DNA from: Juglans regia
Lineage: Eukaryota; Streptophyta; Magnoliopsida; Fagales; Juglandaceae
Assembly (NCBI RefSeq): GCF_001411555.2
Contig: NC_049908.1
Span: 28,434,724 to 28,498,723 of the forward strand
Length of the DNA stretch: 64,000 nt
Direction: 5' to 3'
The notes below the pieces were generated by a model, which saw only the letters and a program-made list of their open reading frames with translations, was not told where the DNA came from and did no database searches. Below, piece after piece: positions 49,026 through 61,299 of this stretch. A program made the translations under genes and the position numbers. Each line of letters opens with the position of its first letter. Position 1 is the stretch's first letter.

Positions 49026-51539
49026 ATACTTACTTGTATGTGGTCTCAATTTCCAGCTGCCTTACAGTTCACGTTCAAGGAAGAAACCTGACATCTGGAT
49101 CTATTTTTCGTGGCTGTATGCATCTGGTTGACCTGGCAGGGAGTGAAAGGGTTGACAAATCTGAGGTGACAGGAGATAGATTAAAGGAGGCACAACATAT
49201 CAACAAGTCTCTTTCTGCTTTAGGAGATGTGATTTCCTCCCTTGCACAAAAGAATTCACATGTTCCTTACAGGAACAGCAAACTCACACAACTTCTCCAA
49301 GATTCACTTGGTAAGGTTCTCAATGTCCTCTAACCTATAAAATATATTCCTCCATTTTTCCACCGTAATTTTCTCTTTTCTTAAGTTGTTGGTAATTGTA
49401 TCTATCAGGAGGGCAAGCAAAGACACTCATGTTTGTTCACATAAGTCCAGAGCTTGAAGCTCTGGGAGAAACAATTAGTACACTCAAATTTGCTGAAAGG
49501 GTTTCCACCGTTGAGCTTGGTGCTGCTCGGGTTAACAAAGATAGTTCAGATGTGAAAGAGCTTAAGGAACAGGTGTTTACTCCATTTTCTGTTTGTTCAC
49601 AATCAGTTTGACAAGTGCCTATACTTCTTTATACCCAGTCTAACAAAAATTATGTTTAGTTGTAAGTCAGAAGGCTTATCTTGAGGCTATCTATCAGTTT
49701 TATCTTTATCCTCTGTGTCTAGATGATAAATTTGAGAGAAGCTTTGACGCATTTACTTGTCTTGTACGCTTTGGTAATTTTTTTGGAAATTAAAGGTGCC
49801 TTGTCTACTTTCTCTCTTTAGATTGCTAGCCTTAAAGCAGCCTTAGCAAGGAAGGAGGGAGAAACAGAGTCGCTTCATCATGCTCTATCTTGCAGTCCAG
49901 AAAGATTAAAAATGAAGTCATGTGGATCTTCTCCTCCCCATCCTAGTTGGAGAAGTATTGGAGATCAGTCTGGGGTTCAGAGGCAAGTAATGGAGGATGT
50001 TGGTAACTTAGAGGTATGAACCGAGCATTAAAAATTGTAGGGCCATGATTTCATGTTACCTCTGTAAATTAACTTTGTCTGAGCACTATAGCTTTCATAT
50101 CATGCATGCCACATGCGTCAAATTCAGGTTGAATATACTGAAAATTGGACATGCCCATAATTTTGTTGTGTTCTTATTGTTACAGAATTCTGTCTCTTGA
50201 GGTAAACCATAGATTCTTTTTGCATTTAAAAGGATATGACTAATGGAGAAAGGAGAACAGTAACTAATTTGTGGGGTTGACTCAACTTGGAGTTTATTCA
50301 AACTTCAATGAGATTTCCTAGTAATTTTAGAAAGTAGTAGTTGAAAACTAATGCAGTATTTTGAGATGAAATCATTCTGTTTCTGTATTTGTACCGTTTG
50401 AGTCAGAGTTAAGCCATTTACCAGAAAGAGTTAGACCCAAAGTAGGGAGTAGTTTCAAAATGTTCATTGCCTAAAGATGATAATAAAAGACGTAAGCTAC
50501 ATTATTTGTTAGAATCTTAAACTGATGTAAACTCGTCTCATCTCTAATGTGATGACAAAGCCTAAAAATTGACGCATTTCTACAACTACTTTACTTTGAT
50601 GCCTAAAATCCAATGTTTTGTCTCTGCTTTTACTCAAAGGCTATTGAAAACATGGTTCATGGTCTTATATTGGATTGCAGGGTCAGAATAAGTCTGCAGT
50701 AAAGCCAAAAAGATATAGCTTAGATCTCCAAGATATATTGACGAATTCACCATCCTGGCTACCTGTTGGCAGTCCTGGGCTGAATGGGAAGGAGGATGAC
50801 AAGGATTCAGTTTCTGGCGATTGGGTTGATAAGGTTATGGTGAACAAGCATGACAGCACAAATGGAAATGAAAACCCGGTGGATTGTTGGGAAGTAGACA
50901 AGAGAAAGTCGCCTGAGATGTTTGGTCAGAGTTATCTCCCAGTTCCTTCAAAAATATACCCAGAACAAGCTTTCAATAACTTAATAACTAAACCGAAGGG
51001 CAGCCAGGACTATGATGTACCTAATGGTCGGTATGAAACGGCCACTGATGACTCTGATGAGCTCGAGGTTGCAACTAGTGATTCCTCAGAGCAAGACATG
51101 CTTTGGCAACCGAGTCCTCCTAAACCTACCAGCATTCCCAATGGGATGGGTTCAAAAACAAAGAAAACAAATCCCAAGTCAGCAAAGAGCCTAGAATCGA
51201 GGTCTGTCTTCTTGCTCATATTTTACAAAGTTCTTGAGCATTCTTTTTGGTTCCTTACCTCCACTTCTACATGTTTAGAAGTTTTCTTCACGTTTCAATA
51301 TGAAATGTAGAAACTAGTAGTTAGATAATTTTTTCCTTTACAAACAAGCAAACTGACAACAGTCAGCTATTCAACTGGCCACTTATCTGGTTTTTCCTTT
51401 AACCAGGAGCTTAATTCCATCATTGATTCCTTCACCATCAAGGATCAAACCACCCAATGGGTTTAGTCAGCCTTTGCACAAGCCAGGAAGGCAGGCTATT
51501 CCAGTTGATGGAAAACGGAAGAATGGGATTGCAAAGTGA
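44642..51539 (+). CDS. KIN14: Kinesin-14 with N-terminal calponin-homology domain (KCH type)
   Basis: A minus-end-directed microtubule motor that can also bind actin through its CH domain. 19 exons: 44642-44756, 45201-45367, 45440-45583, 45874-46131, 46208-46279, 46528-46596, 46795-46872, 47020-47151, 47231-47312, 47390-47485, 47591-47767, 48146-48252, 48387-48565, 48663-48824, 49057-49310, 49409-49572, 49822-50013, 50681-51201, 51407-51539. They sum to 3102 nt, 1033 aa. CH domain at about 44-160 ([11 protein letters not shown]...[13 protein letters not shown]). Coiled region about 300-400. Neck [12 protein letters not shown] at 405, just before the motor, which marks kinesin-14. P-loop GQTGSGKT 489-496, switch I NDRSSRSH 605-612, switch II DLAGSE 638-643. 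Ser-rich tail. All introns GT-AG except intron 13 (AT-AC). Closest to the KIN14G/H/I group; paralogue not fixed. Confidence 0.95.
48566..48662 (+). other. U12-type AT-AC intron of the kinesin gene
   Basis: The exon ends CACCAAAG at 48565 and the intron opens ATATCCTTCA. A branch-like TTCTTAAC lies at 48645-48652 and the intron closes ATGTAC at 48662, with the branch A 11 nt before the end. It is 97 nt long. Joining gives [13 protein letters not shown], the sequence expected in the motor domain. There is no usable GT donor here, and reading on meets a stop within four codons. Confidence 0.9.
48993..49022. repeat. (TA)n microsatellite in kinesin intron 14
   Basis: An uninterrupted TA run about 35 bp before the acceptor of exon 15. 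Confidence 0.9.
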
Positions 51540-51628
51540 GATTACTACTACGGGGTATTGATTAAGTTGCTTCATGATTCTTTTTTTTTTTTTTTTTCCC
51601 TCTTTTTATGTTTATTTATTATGGAATT

Positions 51629-51631
<3 letters not shown>

Positions 51632-51672
<41 letters not shown>
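51632..51672. repeat. (GA)n microsatellite in the kinesin 3' flank
   Basis: An uninterrupted GA run 90 bp after the stop codon, probably in the 3' untranslated region. Confidence 0.9.
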
Positions 51673-51676
<4 letters not shown>

Positions 51677-52149
51677 TTTCTATATTGAAGGGGCAATGGT
51701 TCCAGTTGCCTGAATTCTCTGGTGGTGATCATGAGATGTATGGCACCCCAAATTCCATACAAACTCTTATTTCTAGGCTCATAAGAGTGTTGATATGGAG
51801 AACGTTTTTTCCTATTACAAGGAAGAAAGAAAAGTGTGCAAAGTGAGAGAAATATGTTTTACACCTCTACTTGCATTTGTCATTTTCTGTTGCTTGTCTA
51901 CGTCCAATTCTCAGTTTGCATGGAATTTGGGATATTGTAAATTTGTAATGGATGAAGAACTAACAAATTAAAGAACACGGTGAGGTGAAATGTTATATAC
52001 CATACTCTCATTTTACATCTATTTTATTATGTTGATATGAAATTCCTTGTAATTTTTGGATCAATTCTTTCTTTTTTTTATTTGAAAAAATAAAACTCAA
52101 GGAGTAACAAATAATATCGCATCAAAATATCGAGATATAAACTCATTCA

Positions 52150-52324
52150 AAATAAGACAGTAGCAATAAAGTTATGGATGCTGCTAGCGGGCCGCCCAGC
52201 CTTTATTACGGGGCCTACCACTAGTTGAATTTTTCTTTTTGTGATTTTTTTAAATATTTTTTTTAACATCTTTAATCATTAAAAAATACAAAACTCGATT
52301 GAGAAGGTAAACTCACGAGGCTAT
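52150..52324. other. GC-rich edge followed by AT-rich DNA, possible element end
   Basis: GCTGCTAGCGGGCCGCCCAG stands out of AT-rich DNA and is followed by TTTTTAAATATTTTTTTTAA as in the 39218 family. No matching right end was found. Confidence 0.3.
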
Positions 52325-52520
52325 TTAGGTCTCATTTGATTATGCAGTTTAGATGAGATGTTTTGTTAAAAGTTGAATAAAATATTACTATAATATAAAT
52401 TTTTAATATTATTTTTGTTTTAGGATTTGAAAAAGTTGAATTGTTTATTATATTTTGTGTAAGAATTTGAAAAAATTGTAATGATTATATAAGATGAAAT
52501 GAGATGAGATGATTTGTAAC
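52325..52520. mobile_element. GTTTGG-type MITE
   Basis: TTTAGGTCTCATTTGATTAT, GAATAAAATATTACTATAAT, TTGTAATGATTATATAAGAT and a GAGATGATTTGTAACCAT end. Confidence 0.65.
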
Positions 52521-53350
52521 CATATCAGCAATATTTTTCTAAAGTTATAGACCCCTATTAATGAAAGTAAAACAAATATCAAGACTCTTACTAAAATAAA
52601 CAGGTGATAAGAGCATCGGCAATGATCCAAATTTTGACTAAAACTTGAGGTTTTGGCTAAAGTTAAAATCTTTGAAGAGATTGGACTAGCCATTCCAAAA
52701 TCAAAATAATAATATAATATTATATATTTTAATAAATTTTTTATATTTTACAAATACAATCTATATATTAATTAATAATTTAATTTTTACTGTCCAAACA
52801 AATTATTTAACATGAATAAAAAAGGAAGAGAAATGAACACTTTTAATAAAATATTCTTTTGATTGGTGAATAGTAACTCACTAAATATAACTTTTGTTTT
52901 CCATTTACTGTAACTCATAACTTGACTTGAAGTGATTTGACTAGTCCAATACATCTGATTTTGAGAAAATTAGTCAAAATTTAGACTTATCTGGCATTTG
53001 AGAAAATAGAATTTACAAAGAATTTTATTTCAAATAATAACAAAATAAGTATGACGACAGTACAAGAGTATAATACAACATACGACTAAACCCTAAATAG
53101 CTAGTTGGGTCTATTCAAGCCTCTACTCCATGGCCCAAGCCTTATTGAAAATGTACAAAAAAAAAACCACAGTGAATCTTTGTTGGATCATGTCAACACC
53201 CAGGACGCACACAAACAAAACCAGACTCCACACATAAAAAGGCCCAACAATTATATCCTTGAAAGGGTTTGTGGTCTTGTTAATAAACTCAAGTTTGAAC
53301 TTTACATTGGTATTACTTGACGAGCAAGCTGATCAAAATCTTAAAAGCAT

Positions 53351-54145
53351 GCAAGGGGCGGGCTTGGTGCCCACCTGCACATATATAACCCGTCACCCCG
53401 CCCCATACTATATAAGCAAAAAAAAAAAAACAAATCCTACATCTACTCTCATTTCTTCTCTCTTCTAAGTCTCTCGTCGCTCATTTCCTCTCCTTCTCTT
53501 CATCTCCTCTAACAAGTCTCACATTCTTCTTCATCTCCTTCCCGTCCTCCTCTTCCTCACGTTCTTCTGGATTTCTTCTTGCAAACCCATGACCGTGGGT
53601 CACTCGAACTTGTTGTGGCCAAAAGATCCACAACCATCATCATCGATCCTTACAAACTAAAGCTGACGATCATAGCTTGCTTGTGGGTGGCATATGGATC
53701 TTCAGAGACCAACGACCAAGCCATGGTCATGGGTTGCAAAAGATCCACGACCATAACTTGGTTGTGGGTCTACACAGAGACCCATGACCAAGTCGTGATC
53801 ATGGGTTTTATACGACCTATGACCACAGTTTGGCCGTTTGTCCCTTAGCAAGACTCATGGCCAAAACGTGGTCGTGAGTAAGATGTCCTTAATTGCATAT
53901 CCTTTTTTTTTTTTTTTAATTTGTGATTGAATCTAAATATTTGGAGTATGAATCAAAGATTTTGGATTGAATTTGTGTATAACATGTGAGTTTGTATATT
54001 TGGAGTTTTTCCGAATGAAGTACGGGTGGTCGGTTGAAAAATCCACCTATCTCCATGGCTTTTAGTCGAAGACGGTTGGACATTGGCTCAACGCGGGGTG
54101 AAGAATCACCAGCCCACCCATGGCGGGGCGGGGGAGGGTGCTAAT
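53351..54145. mobile_element. GC-rich hAT-like non-autonomous element with degenerate internal repeat
   Basis: The left edge CAAGGGGCGGGCTTGGTGCC with ACCCGTCACCCCGCCCC nearby, and the right edge CCACCCATGGCGGGGCGGGG, recall plant hAT ends (CAGGGGCGGG-type). Between about 53585 and 53880 a degenerate motif recurs (CCATGACC..., GTGGTCATGGGT, AAAGATCCACGACCA) and creates an open frame at 53579-53848 that is not a recognisable protein. Target duplication not found. Confidence 0.4.
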
Positions 54146-54734
54146 TTGTGAAGTGTTCCCTTGTGTAATTCGATATAGTCACAGTTCACTTTAGTCGACA
54201 AGTATACGAAACTCGTTAAAATGAAGTACAAGAAAACAAAGGATTAGGTCAATGTAGTTGAATTGGTGAATTAAAAAATTAAAAGGAAGAAGTAAGAAAC
54301 ATTAATGTGGATGTTGTTCTCGGATATCAACTATGGGGACAAAGAGTAGTATATCGCAGTCCACTTTTCCTCTTATGTTGACCCTCCAACAGCTTATAAA
54401 ACAAACAACATTTTCAGGCCTTTAATGTCGTTGTTGTGCTAATGTATCATTTCTGGGGGACAAAAGAGTGCTACAAGCTCAAGAAATTAATGCCAAGAGA
54501 CAGCCCGGTGATGCTATGCTATGCTACGCTATGTTTGGTGGTTAAAATAATCTCAAATCAATTAATGATAAAATTTATTATTTTTTTAATTTCTCATTAA
54601 AAAAAAAATTAAATATTTTACATTTATTTTTTTCAATAAGTATAATTTTGCTTTTACATTTATATTTTACAATAAGTATATTTTTATTATTATTTTAATT
54701 CTTCATAAACAACTAGACATATTTACTCAGGAAA
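54146..54734. other. Intergenic DNA
   Basis: Nothing recognised except a short GCTATGCTATGCTACGCTAT repeat at about 54513. Confidence 0.4.
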
Positions 54735-55048
54735 TTTATGCGTCATTTGGATTTGAAAATGAGTTGAAATGAGTTGAGATGAGCTGTGAATAATAGTGAG
54801 ATGAGTTGTGAATAGTAATGAGATTTATGAGTTAAAATTATTGAATAGTAGTGACTAGTAATGAGATGGATTGAGATGGACTGTGAATATTTAGTGTTAG
54901 TTTGGATAGTGGAGTATCATGAAATCACATAATACTTTTTTCACCTATTTTATACATACTTTTTACTATTATTTACTATTCTATCATTATTTTTTCATTA
55001 CTATTCAAAGAATATTTGAAATTACCTCACTGCTCAAACATAACCTTA
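54735..55048. mobile_element. GTTTGG-related MITE pair
   Basis: ATGCGTCATTTGGATTTGAA, repeated GAGATGAGTTGTGAATA blocks, TTAGTTTGGATAGTGGAGTA, then CTGCTCAAACATAACC. Confidence 0.5.
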
Positions 55049-55072
55049 AGTTCTTGGGTTGGGGTTTGTTTA

Positions 55073-55200
55073 GGGAGTAATCTACATATAGTAACAGAAT
55101 GTATAAATATTACACAATCGTTTTAAAAAATAATAAAATTTATTATTAAAAAAATAATTTTTTAATATAAATATCATATTTATTTATTTATTTATTTTAA
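55073..55200. mobile_element. Partial MITE of the 'TACAGTC' family
   Basis: GGGAGTAATCTACATATAGT, ATATTACACAATCGTTTTAA and TTATTAAAAAAATAATTTTT; right arm missing. Confidence 0.45.
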
Positions 55201-55474
55201 ATAAATTAGGTTAGGCACTGATCTTTTCTCTCCTTTAAGCATCAGATGTGAGAGCTCTGTACAAGCCCAGAAATAAAACAGAGGTTGTCCCTTTCAAGTA
55301 TAGGCTATTTCGTTCCATCTCTCTCAATCTGGATTAAGAAAATCTTAGTTAGTTACCAATCTGTTTGTCCTATTTCACCATAATATCTGCTGTCTTAATC
55401 CACCTAATTTTATTTTCCCCCACATCCTACCAAAATGACCTTTATAACCTTAACATAAGATGGACACTAAAGTC

Positions 55475-55790
55475 TTGTTTGGTTGTTAAATTTATCTGAG
55501 TTGAGTTCAATTCAGTTCAGTCTAATTTTAAGTTAAATCTAATATCTAAATACATAATTTTTAAATTATTAAACTCATCTCAACTCAAAACTTCTTTACA
55601 CGTGAAACTTACAATTTTTTTCAATTCAATATTTCTTTACACGTGAAATCTATAACATTTTTTAATTTTTGATAAATATATCTAAATTAATTTTAACATT
55701 TAAACATATTTAAACTTATATTAAATGGACCATATAAAACTCATTCCATTATTAAACATCTTAACTTTAACCATTTGATTACTACTTACG
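55475..55790. mobile_element. 'ACGTGAAACTTA' type MITE
   Basis: TTGTTTGGTTGTTAAATTTA, a GTTGAGTTCAATTCAGTTC block, CTTTACACGTGAAACTTACA, ending TTAACTTTAACCATTTGATT. Confidence 0.6.
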
Positions 55791-56952
55791 ATTCATTATA
55801 CTATGATTTAATATTTATAGATATTTTTAGATATTTTAAGTGTCGGTCTAAATTTCTCTCATTGAATAAGAAGAGACCGGGAAGACGACGGTGAAGGGAC
55901 TTTTCCGTCATTTCGACAGGTTGGCCTTTCGTAATTTTGTTCCCTCAGTTTCTACGAAGATTGAGACATTACTTGGCCCAAAAAGGAGGATTAGGACAAA
56001 AATGTCATTGTAGAAAAGACTGCCACCGAGAAAAAGGACACACTCTCTCTTCTTCTCTCCTTCCCTCAGGAATCAGGATATCTCTTCCGATCAAATCACA
56101 GAAAAACCTGTGACTCTCTCTCTCTCTCTGTGGACTTTTTCAGGCTTTGAGCATCCGATCAAGTTTCAAAATGCTGGCCATGTAGAGGGGTTCTCAGCTC
56201 TGTTCAATGTACCTTCCTCTCGACTCGATCTGCATCTAAAACTGTGAGTTCATGACTTTCTTGTTTTCTGGCGAGTTTCCCATTTTTAGTATATCTTTGC
56301 ACGTTATTCTTGCCACTTCTAGTTCAACTTCGCTCAAAGAATGGGTCTCTTTACTTGATGTATGACAAAAAGAAGAGAGAGAAGACATTGTGACTGCGTT
56401 GATTGTTTGATACGTATTAACTCCATTGTTTATGCTTGGTACACATGGTTCGTGCCGAGTTGGTGTGTAAAGAAGTTAGATCAACTGGTGGAGATTTGTG
56501 AGTTTTATGCGGATTTTCTTTTGGTGCGAGTTCCGATTAATGTGTTTGACTGGTGGATGTTCTGGTATCAATGTTAGGAATGTCATAAGTTTGATAGCCT
56601 CATCGGTTCTTTTGTACGTTTTGAGGGCAATTTGATATTTGTTTACTGTAAGGTGTAATTTATTTTGCTCATTATTGAGTTCTTACTTTAGGAAATCTAG
56701 ATTAGTTGGGAATAATTGCCTATATTTTGTTTTCGTTTGGATATCTGAAATTATGCGTGGGAATTTTGATTAACTGGTTAGTTGTAGTTTTATTCGATGC
56801 GTAGTTTAAGATATGGTCGTAAATTCCATTCGTGTAAGTTTTAGACCATGGGCGAGATATGTGCTACTTTTTATATCTGTGATCTAAGTGGTCCAGTATT
56901 CATGTAACTGATTGTTCTGGGTGGATAGGGTTTTGGCATTCGGGTCTTGGAA

Positions 56953-56976
56953 ATGTCAATATGTAAACTAAGATGA
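56953..56976 (+). promoter_or_regulatory. Upstream ORFs overlapping the PP2C start
   Basis: ATG at 56953 opens an 8-codon frame whose TGA (56974-56976) overlaps the main ATG (56973) as ATGA. Inside it, ATGTAA at 56961-56966 is a start-stop minimal ORF. If the leader includes this stretch (candidate acceptors near 56896 or 56928), translation of the phosphatase would depend on leaky scanning or reinitiation. Inference from sequence only. Confidence 0.5.
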
Positions 56977-59398
56977 GCCAGACAGAAGTGTCAAGGATGA
57001 GACCTTCTCTTGTTCCGCTTGCAACTCTGATTGGTCGCGAGCTTAGGAATGAGAAGGTTGAGAAACCTTTTGTTAAGTATGGACAGGCTGCTTTGGCAAA
57101 GAAGGGAGAGGATTACTTCCTGATAAAACCTGATTGTCAGCGGATTCCAGGAAATCAGTCAACATCATTCTCTGTCTTTGCGGTAATATTTCCTTCCCAT
57201 GTATATATTAACACGGAAACATACTCATGACCTCCTGCAAATGATAATTATAAAATATATACCCCGAGAAAAAAAACACAATTTCAAGTCCCAACCAATG
57301 CATCCTTTGCCATTTATTTACTTCTAAAAAAAAACAAAACTCAATTTCAAGACCAAATCTTAGTTGGATAGAGGTTTTGGCTCTTAACTTTCTCAACCGT
57401 GGCAAATTTGAATTTGACATAAATTTCTTATCTTTTCCATCCTTCTCTCAGCGCCAGAATGGAGCGTCAATATAATTCCTTTATGGTTATAATACCCACT
57501 GGAATTCTTACTTGGCAGATTTTTGATGGGCATAATGGTATATCAGCTGCTATCTTTGTAAAGGAGAATTTACTTGGAAATGTTTTGAGTGCGATTCCTC
57601 TAGGAATCAGCAGGGAAGAGTGGCTTCAAGCCCTTCCTCGGGCATTAGTTGCAGGTTTCGTGAAAACTGACATAGAATTTCAGCAGAAAGGTAATAACCA
57701 ATTTTTTTTTTAATTAAATTGATATATTTTTCGTTTTGTGAATGTTCTTTTGTTCTTACATTTAACATTTGGATATTAATGACAGGAGAGACTTCTGGGA
57801 CTACGGTGACATTTGTTGTGATTGATGGTTGGACAATCACTGTTGCATCTGTGGGGGATTCACGATGCATATTGGACACCCAAGGAGGTGTGGTCTCTCT
57901 CTTGACTGTTGATCACAGGCTGGAAGAGAATGCAGAAGAGAGAGAACGTGTCACTGCTAGCGGGGGTGAAGTAGGAAGGCTCAATATATTTGGAGGAAAT
58001 GAGGTATAATTTGACTATTATTTTGACTTATCAGAAAAAAATGACTATTATTTCAGTATGTTACTCACGGGTGCTAGATGATTTTATGCATTATGTATTA
58101 TTATCCTATCTTATTGGTTTCAATCTGTATATGATTCATAGGTTGGCCCCCTTCGCTGCTGGCCTGGTGGATTATGCCTTTCTAGGTCAATTGGTGATAC
58201 AGATGTTGGAGAGTTCATTGTCCCAATACCACATGTTAAGCAAGTGAAGGTGAGTGTGTTATGTCTTATTGGTGACGATATTTGCATTTTTGGTAATGTA
58301 TTTTGAAGTTGAACTTTTTTTCCTGGTTGTTTAGCTTTCAAATGCTGGAGGAAGACTTATAATTGCTTCTGATGGTATCTGGGATGCTTTATCTTCTGAT
58401 ATGGCTGCCAAGTCTTGTAGGGGTTTACCTGCGGAGCTAGGTGCAAAGCTGGTCGTGAAGGTGATGTCTATAATAGGATTCTCCTCTCAAAATCCTAGGT
58501 GACAATTAAATTAATCTTTGTGTGGCTTAATGATTTTTCTTGTTCCATAATTTAGGAGGCTCTGAGGACAAGGGGCCTGAAGGATGATACAACCTGCCTT
58601 GTTGTTGATATTGTCCCATGTGACCGTCCTGTTCTACCATTAACACCAAGGAAGAAACAGAATATGCTCAGTTCAATATTTGGGAAGAAATCTCAGAATT
58701 CTATGAGCAAATCAACGAATAAGCTTTCTGCTATTGGGGTTGTGGAGGAGTTGTTTGAAGAGGGTTCTGCAATGCTTGCAGAAAGGTAAATTTGATTGTG
58801 TTCTTCATTTACTTGGCATACACGCATCATGATTATATAACTCAGTTATATACAATAGTTAATAGAGCAGGATGTTGAGTCATCTTATGTGCTGCTGCTG
58901 TTCCAAATATCAAGGTTTTTTTAAATCTGGAACTAGTCGAGTAAATGCCTAGATGCATTCTCCCACACTATAACTTATTGATGCCTGAGAACTTGACTTA
59001 ATAGACATCAGATGCGAAATCAAGACCAAATTATTTCTGCATACTTGTTCAGTACCATTGATTACTATATCCCTTACTTTAACAATGTGTCTGCCTGATC
59101 AAAAACAGTAACTGGGGGCCTTAGGTTTTGCCATTTTGATGTAGTTCTTAGTTTCATCTCTTCTCAATGGAAATGCAGGCTGGGTAAGGATTTTCCTCTG
59201 AACACAAACTCTGGGCTTTTCCGGTGTGCAGTCTGCCAAGTTGATCAACCCCTTGCTGATGGATTATCAGTAAATTCAGGGCCCTTCTTCTCACCAGCAT
59301 CAAAAGCATGGGAAGGCTCCTTCCTCTGTGCTAACTGTCGGAAGAAGAAAGATGCCATGGAAGGAAAAAGGCCAAGTCAACCCACAGTGACCTCATAG
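56973..59398 (+). CDS. PP2C-type protein phosphatase (PP2C 12-like)
   Basis: A metal-dependent Ser/Thr phosphatase. Seven coding exons: 56973-57182, 57519-57690, 57786-58003, 58142-58249, 58335-58460, 58556-58785, 59179-59398 (1284 nt, 427 aa), GT-AG throughout. Motifs in order: KKGEDYF, FDGHNG (72-77; the usual DGHGG glycine is Asn, normal for this subgroup), SGTTVTFVVI, VGDSRC, DHR, GGLCLSRSIGD, ASDGIWD (247-253), KDDTTC (287 on). After the catalytic core come a basic linker and a C-terminal CAVC...CANC pair that may bind zinc. The sequence resembles Arabidopsis At1g47380 (PP2C 12). A non-coding leader exon probably lies at about 56000-56243 with donor GTGAGT. It is not a clade-A ABA-type PP2C by motif pattern. 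Confidence 0.94.
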
Positions 59399-59924
59399 TA
59401 GTTTTCTCTGTTATATCGGTAAATATAGAGATTTTTTCTGGCGGTGTGAGCATGCTTGGGTTTTAAGAAATGAGGGAGAGATACGGAGAGAGAGAGAGAG
59501 TTTGGAGATTTTTAAACGATTGTGCCAATTCTGTCTGCTCAGCTGTTGGACTGACTGACAGAGAACAAACATGTTACCTATTGGTTATATTGTGATATTG
59601 TGATAGTGATTACTAACAGCTTGAATTTGCAAGTAAATGAAGGTTGCCTAATGAGAAGTTATGATCGCAGCAGTTTTTACTTTCTAGCAGATGTGTCTTT
59701 TTTACTTTTTGTTTGCTCTCTGAACGATATTTTATCAGAATGCTACCTAAACTACTTAAAAGGAATGTGATTTCGGAAAGTCTTTGCTGCTTTTTACAAG
59801 CAAGCAGTCTTGGTGCACCATTTTTCCAAGTAATCATTGGGAAACAGCAACAGATTTGCTACGGTACTTGTTATATTGGTTGTTACGGCAGTCTCTATTC
59901 TTTTTTTTTTTTTTTTAAAGGCTG
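59399..59924 (+). other. PP2C 3' flank
   Basis: GA-rich run near 59480, no coding sequence, ends at a T-run (59900-59917) bordering a MITE. Confidence 0.45.
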
Positions 59925-60170
59925 CGTTTGATTCTCAAATTCAACTTAGCTCAGTTGAGTTCAGTTTAATTTTAAAGTGAGTCTAACATTCAAACATTTA
60001 ATTCTTAAATTATTAAACTCATCTCAACTCTCAAAATCTTTTTACACGTAAGACTTATAATTTTTTTTTTAATTTAAAACATCTTTATACGTGAAACTCA
60101 TAATTTTTTTCAATTTATCATAAAAAATATTATACTTATCTTAACATTCAAACATACTTTAAACTCAATA
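59925..60170. mobile_element. 'ACGTAAGACTTATAA' type MITE
   Basis: GGCTGCGTTTGATTCTCAAA, a CTCAGTTGAGTTCAGTT block, TTTTACACGTAAGACTTATA and CTTTATACGTGAAACTCATA. The right end is worn. Confidence 0.65.
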
Positions 60171-60295
60171 TATTTCTCCCGGAAAATTCTTTATGCAGTC
60201 CCGTGTTAGAGGCCTGGCTGCGCACGCCCAACGTGTCAAAAACGACCCGTTTCACTAATTTTATGGACGACGTCGTCTTGTGAGACAACTCTTCA

Positions 60296-60469
60296 ATGGC
60301 TCTCCTCCTTCCTCGTTTGGCTTCTCTTCTCCTTCCTCCTCGAGACCTCCTGAGAGATTGTTCTCCTCCTTCCTCCCCGAGACCGAAGCTCTGCCCAACC
60401 AAGTCTCATTTCGTTGGAGCCCTAACTTCATTCTATTTGAGCCCTAATTCCACTCCATTCGTGAGATAG
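60296..60469 (+). CDS. Small ORF, 57 aa, in a GC-richer block; unrecognised
   Basis: MALLLPRLASLLLPPRDLL... has the look of a targeting-peptide-like start (Leu/Arg/Pro/Ser rich) and lies in a GC-richer block 60180-60470 that resembles the first exon and leader of a gene. No family recognised. A further coding-like piece at about 61058-61130 (repeated GGTGGTGGAGGA) could be Gly-rich or chance. It may be a small gene, a non-coding leader or nothing. Confidence 0.2.
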   Translation: MALLLPRLASLLLPPRDLLRDCSPPSSPRPKLCPTKSHFVGALTSFYLSPNSTPFVR

Positions 60470-61299
60470 GTTTATTTATGGCATTTCTATTATGGATTTT
60501 TTTTATGGCAATGTTTCCTCTGTTATGGTCTGATCATATGGATATGTTGATTTATTAAAACCCTTGGTTCATACATCTTGATTTTTTTCTATGTTATGCA
60601 ATGTGATTTTCCAGCGGAGCAATTCAGATTCTTTACATCTTTGTAAAATGCTCTTGGTCTGCTTTCTGATGTAGAATAGAATAAACAAGTTAATGGGCAT
60701 GTGTTGAATTTGGGAGTTTTAAATACAATTTTATTGGAAAGCTGCAGTCTAATTGTTTGAGAAAATGTGAGAGTCCACTCTAATGCCTAATTCTTGCCGA
60801 GAATGCTTTTGTATCGTTGTAAAGGATGTTGTTAACTCCGTTATGTTTCAGAAAGTGAGTTGTATTGAATCAAACTGAGGTATGTTCTAAAAGGGTTAAT
60901 GCGGCCTACCTGTTCCATTCTTTTTTTCTTTCTTATTTACCCTTTTTTCTGGGCCATTCTTCTTAAGTTATAAATTTTTTTTCTCTCATGAAAGCAGTTT
61001 ATATTGTTGATTTATTATTCAGTTCATTTTGCAAGCAAGTATATAAATTGACTTAGCAGATGAGGGTGGTGGAGGAGTTGAGCACAACACTGGTGTTGGA
61101 GGAGATGAGCGGGATGCCGGTGGTGGAGGAAAAAATATGCTTTGACCCTCTTGACACAAAGCCCAAGTATGTTTTTTTGTGCAAGTCCAAATGTGGGAAA
61201 AAAAAATCCCAAACAAAAACTACAACCAATATAAAAGTTGGGCAGGAAACCTAATACATGTTAATATATTCCAACACTCAACCAGGAATCAAGGGTGAT

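Noticed and set aside
53579..53848. 89-codon frame that might be a gene
   Set aside because: Created by a degenerate internal repeat of a mobile element; composition follows the repeat.
57607..57879. 90-codon minus-strand frame
   Set aside because: Antisense shadow of PP2C exons 3 and 4.
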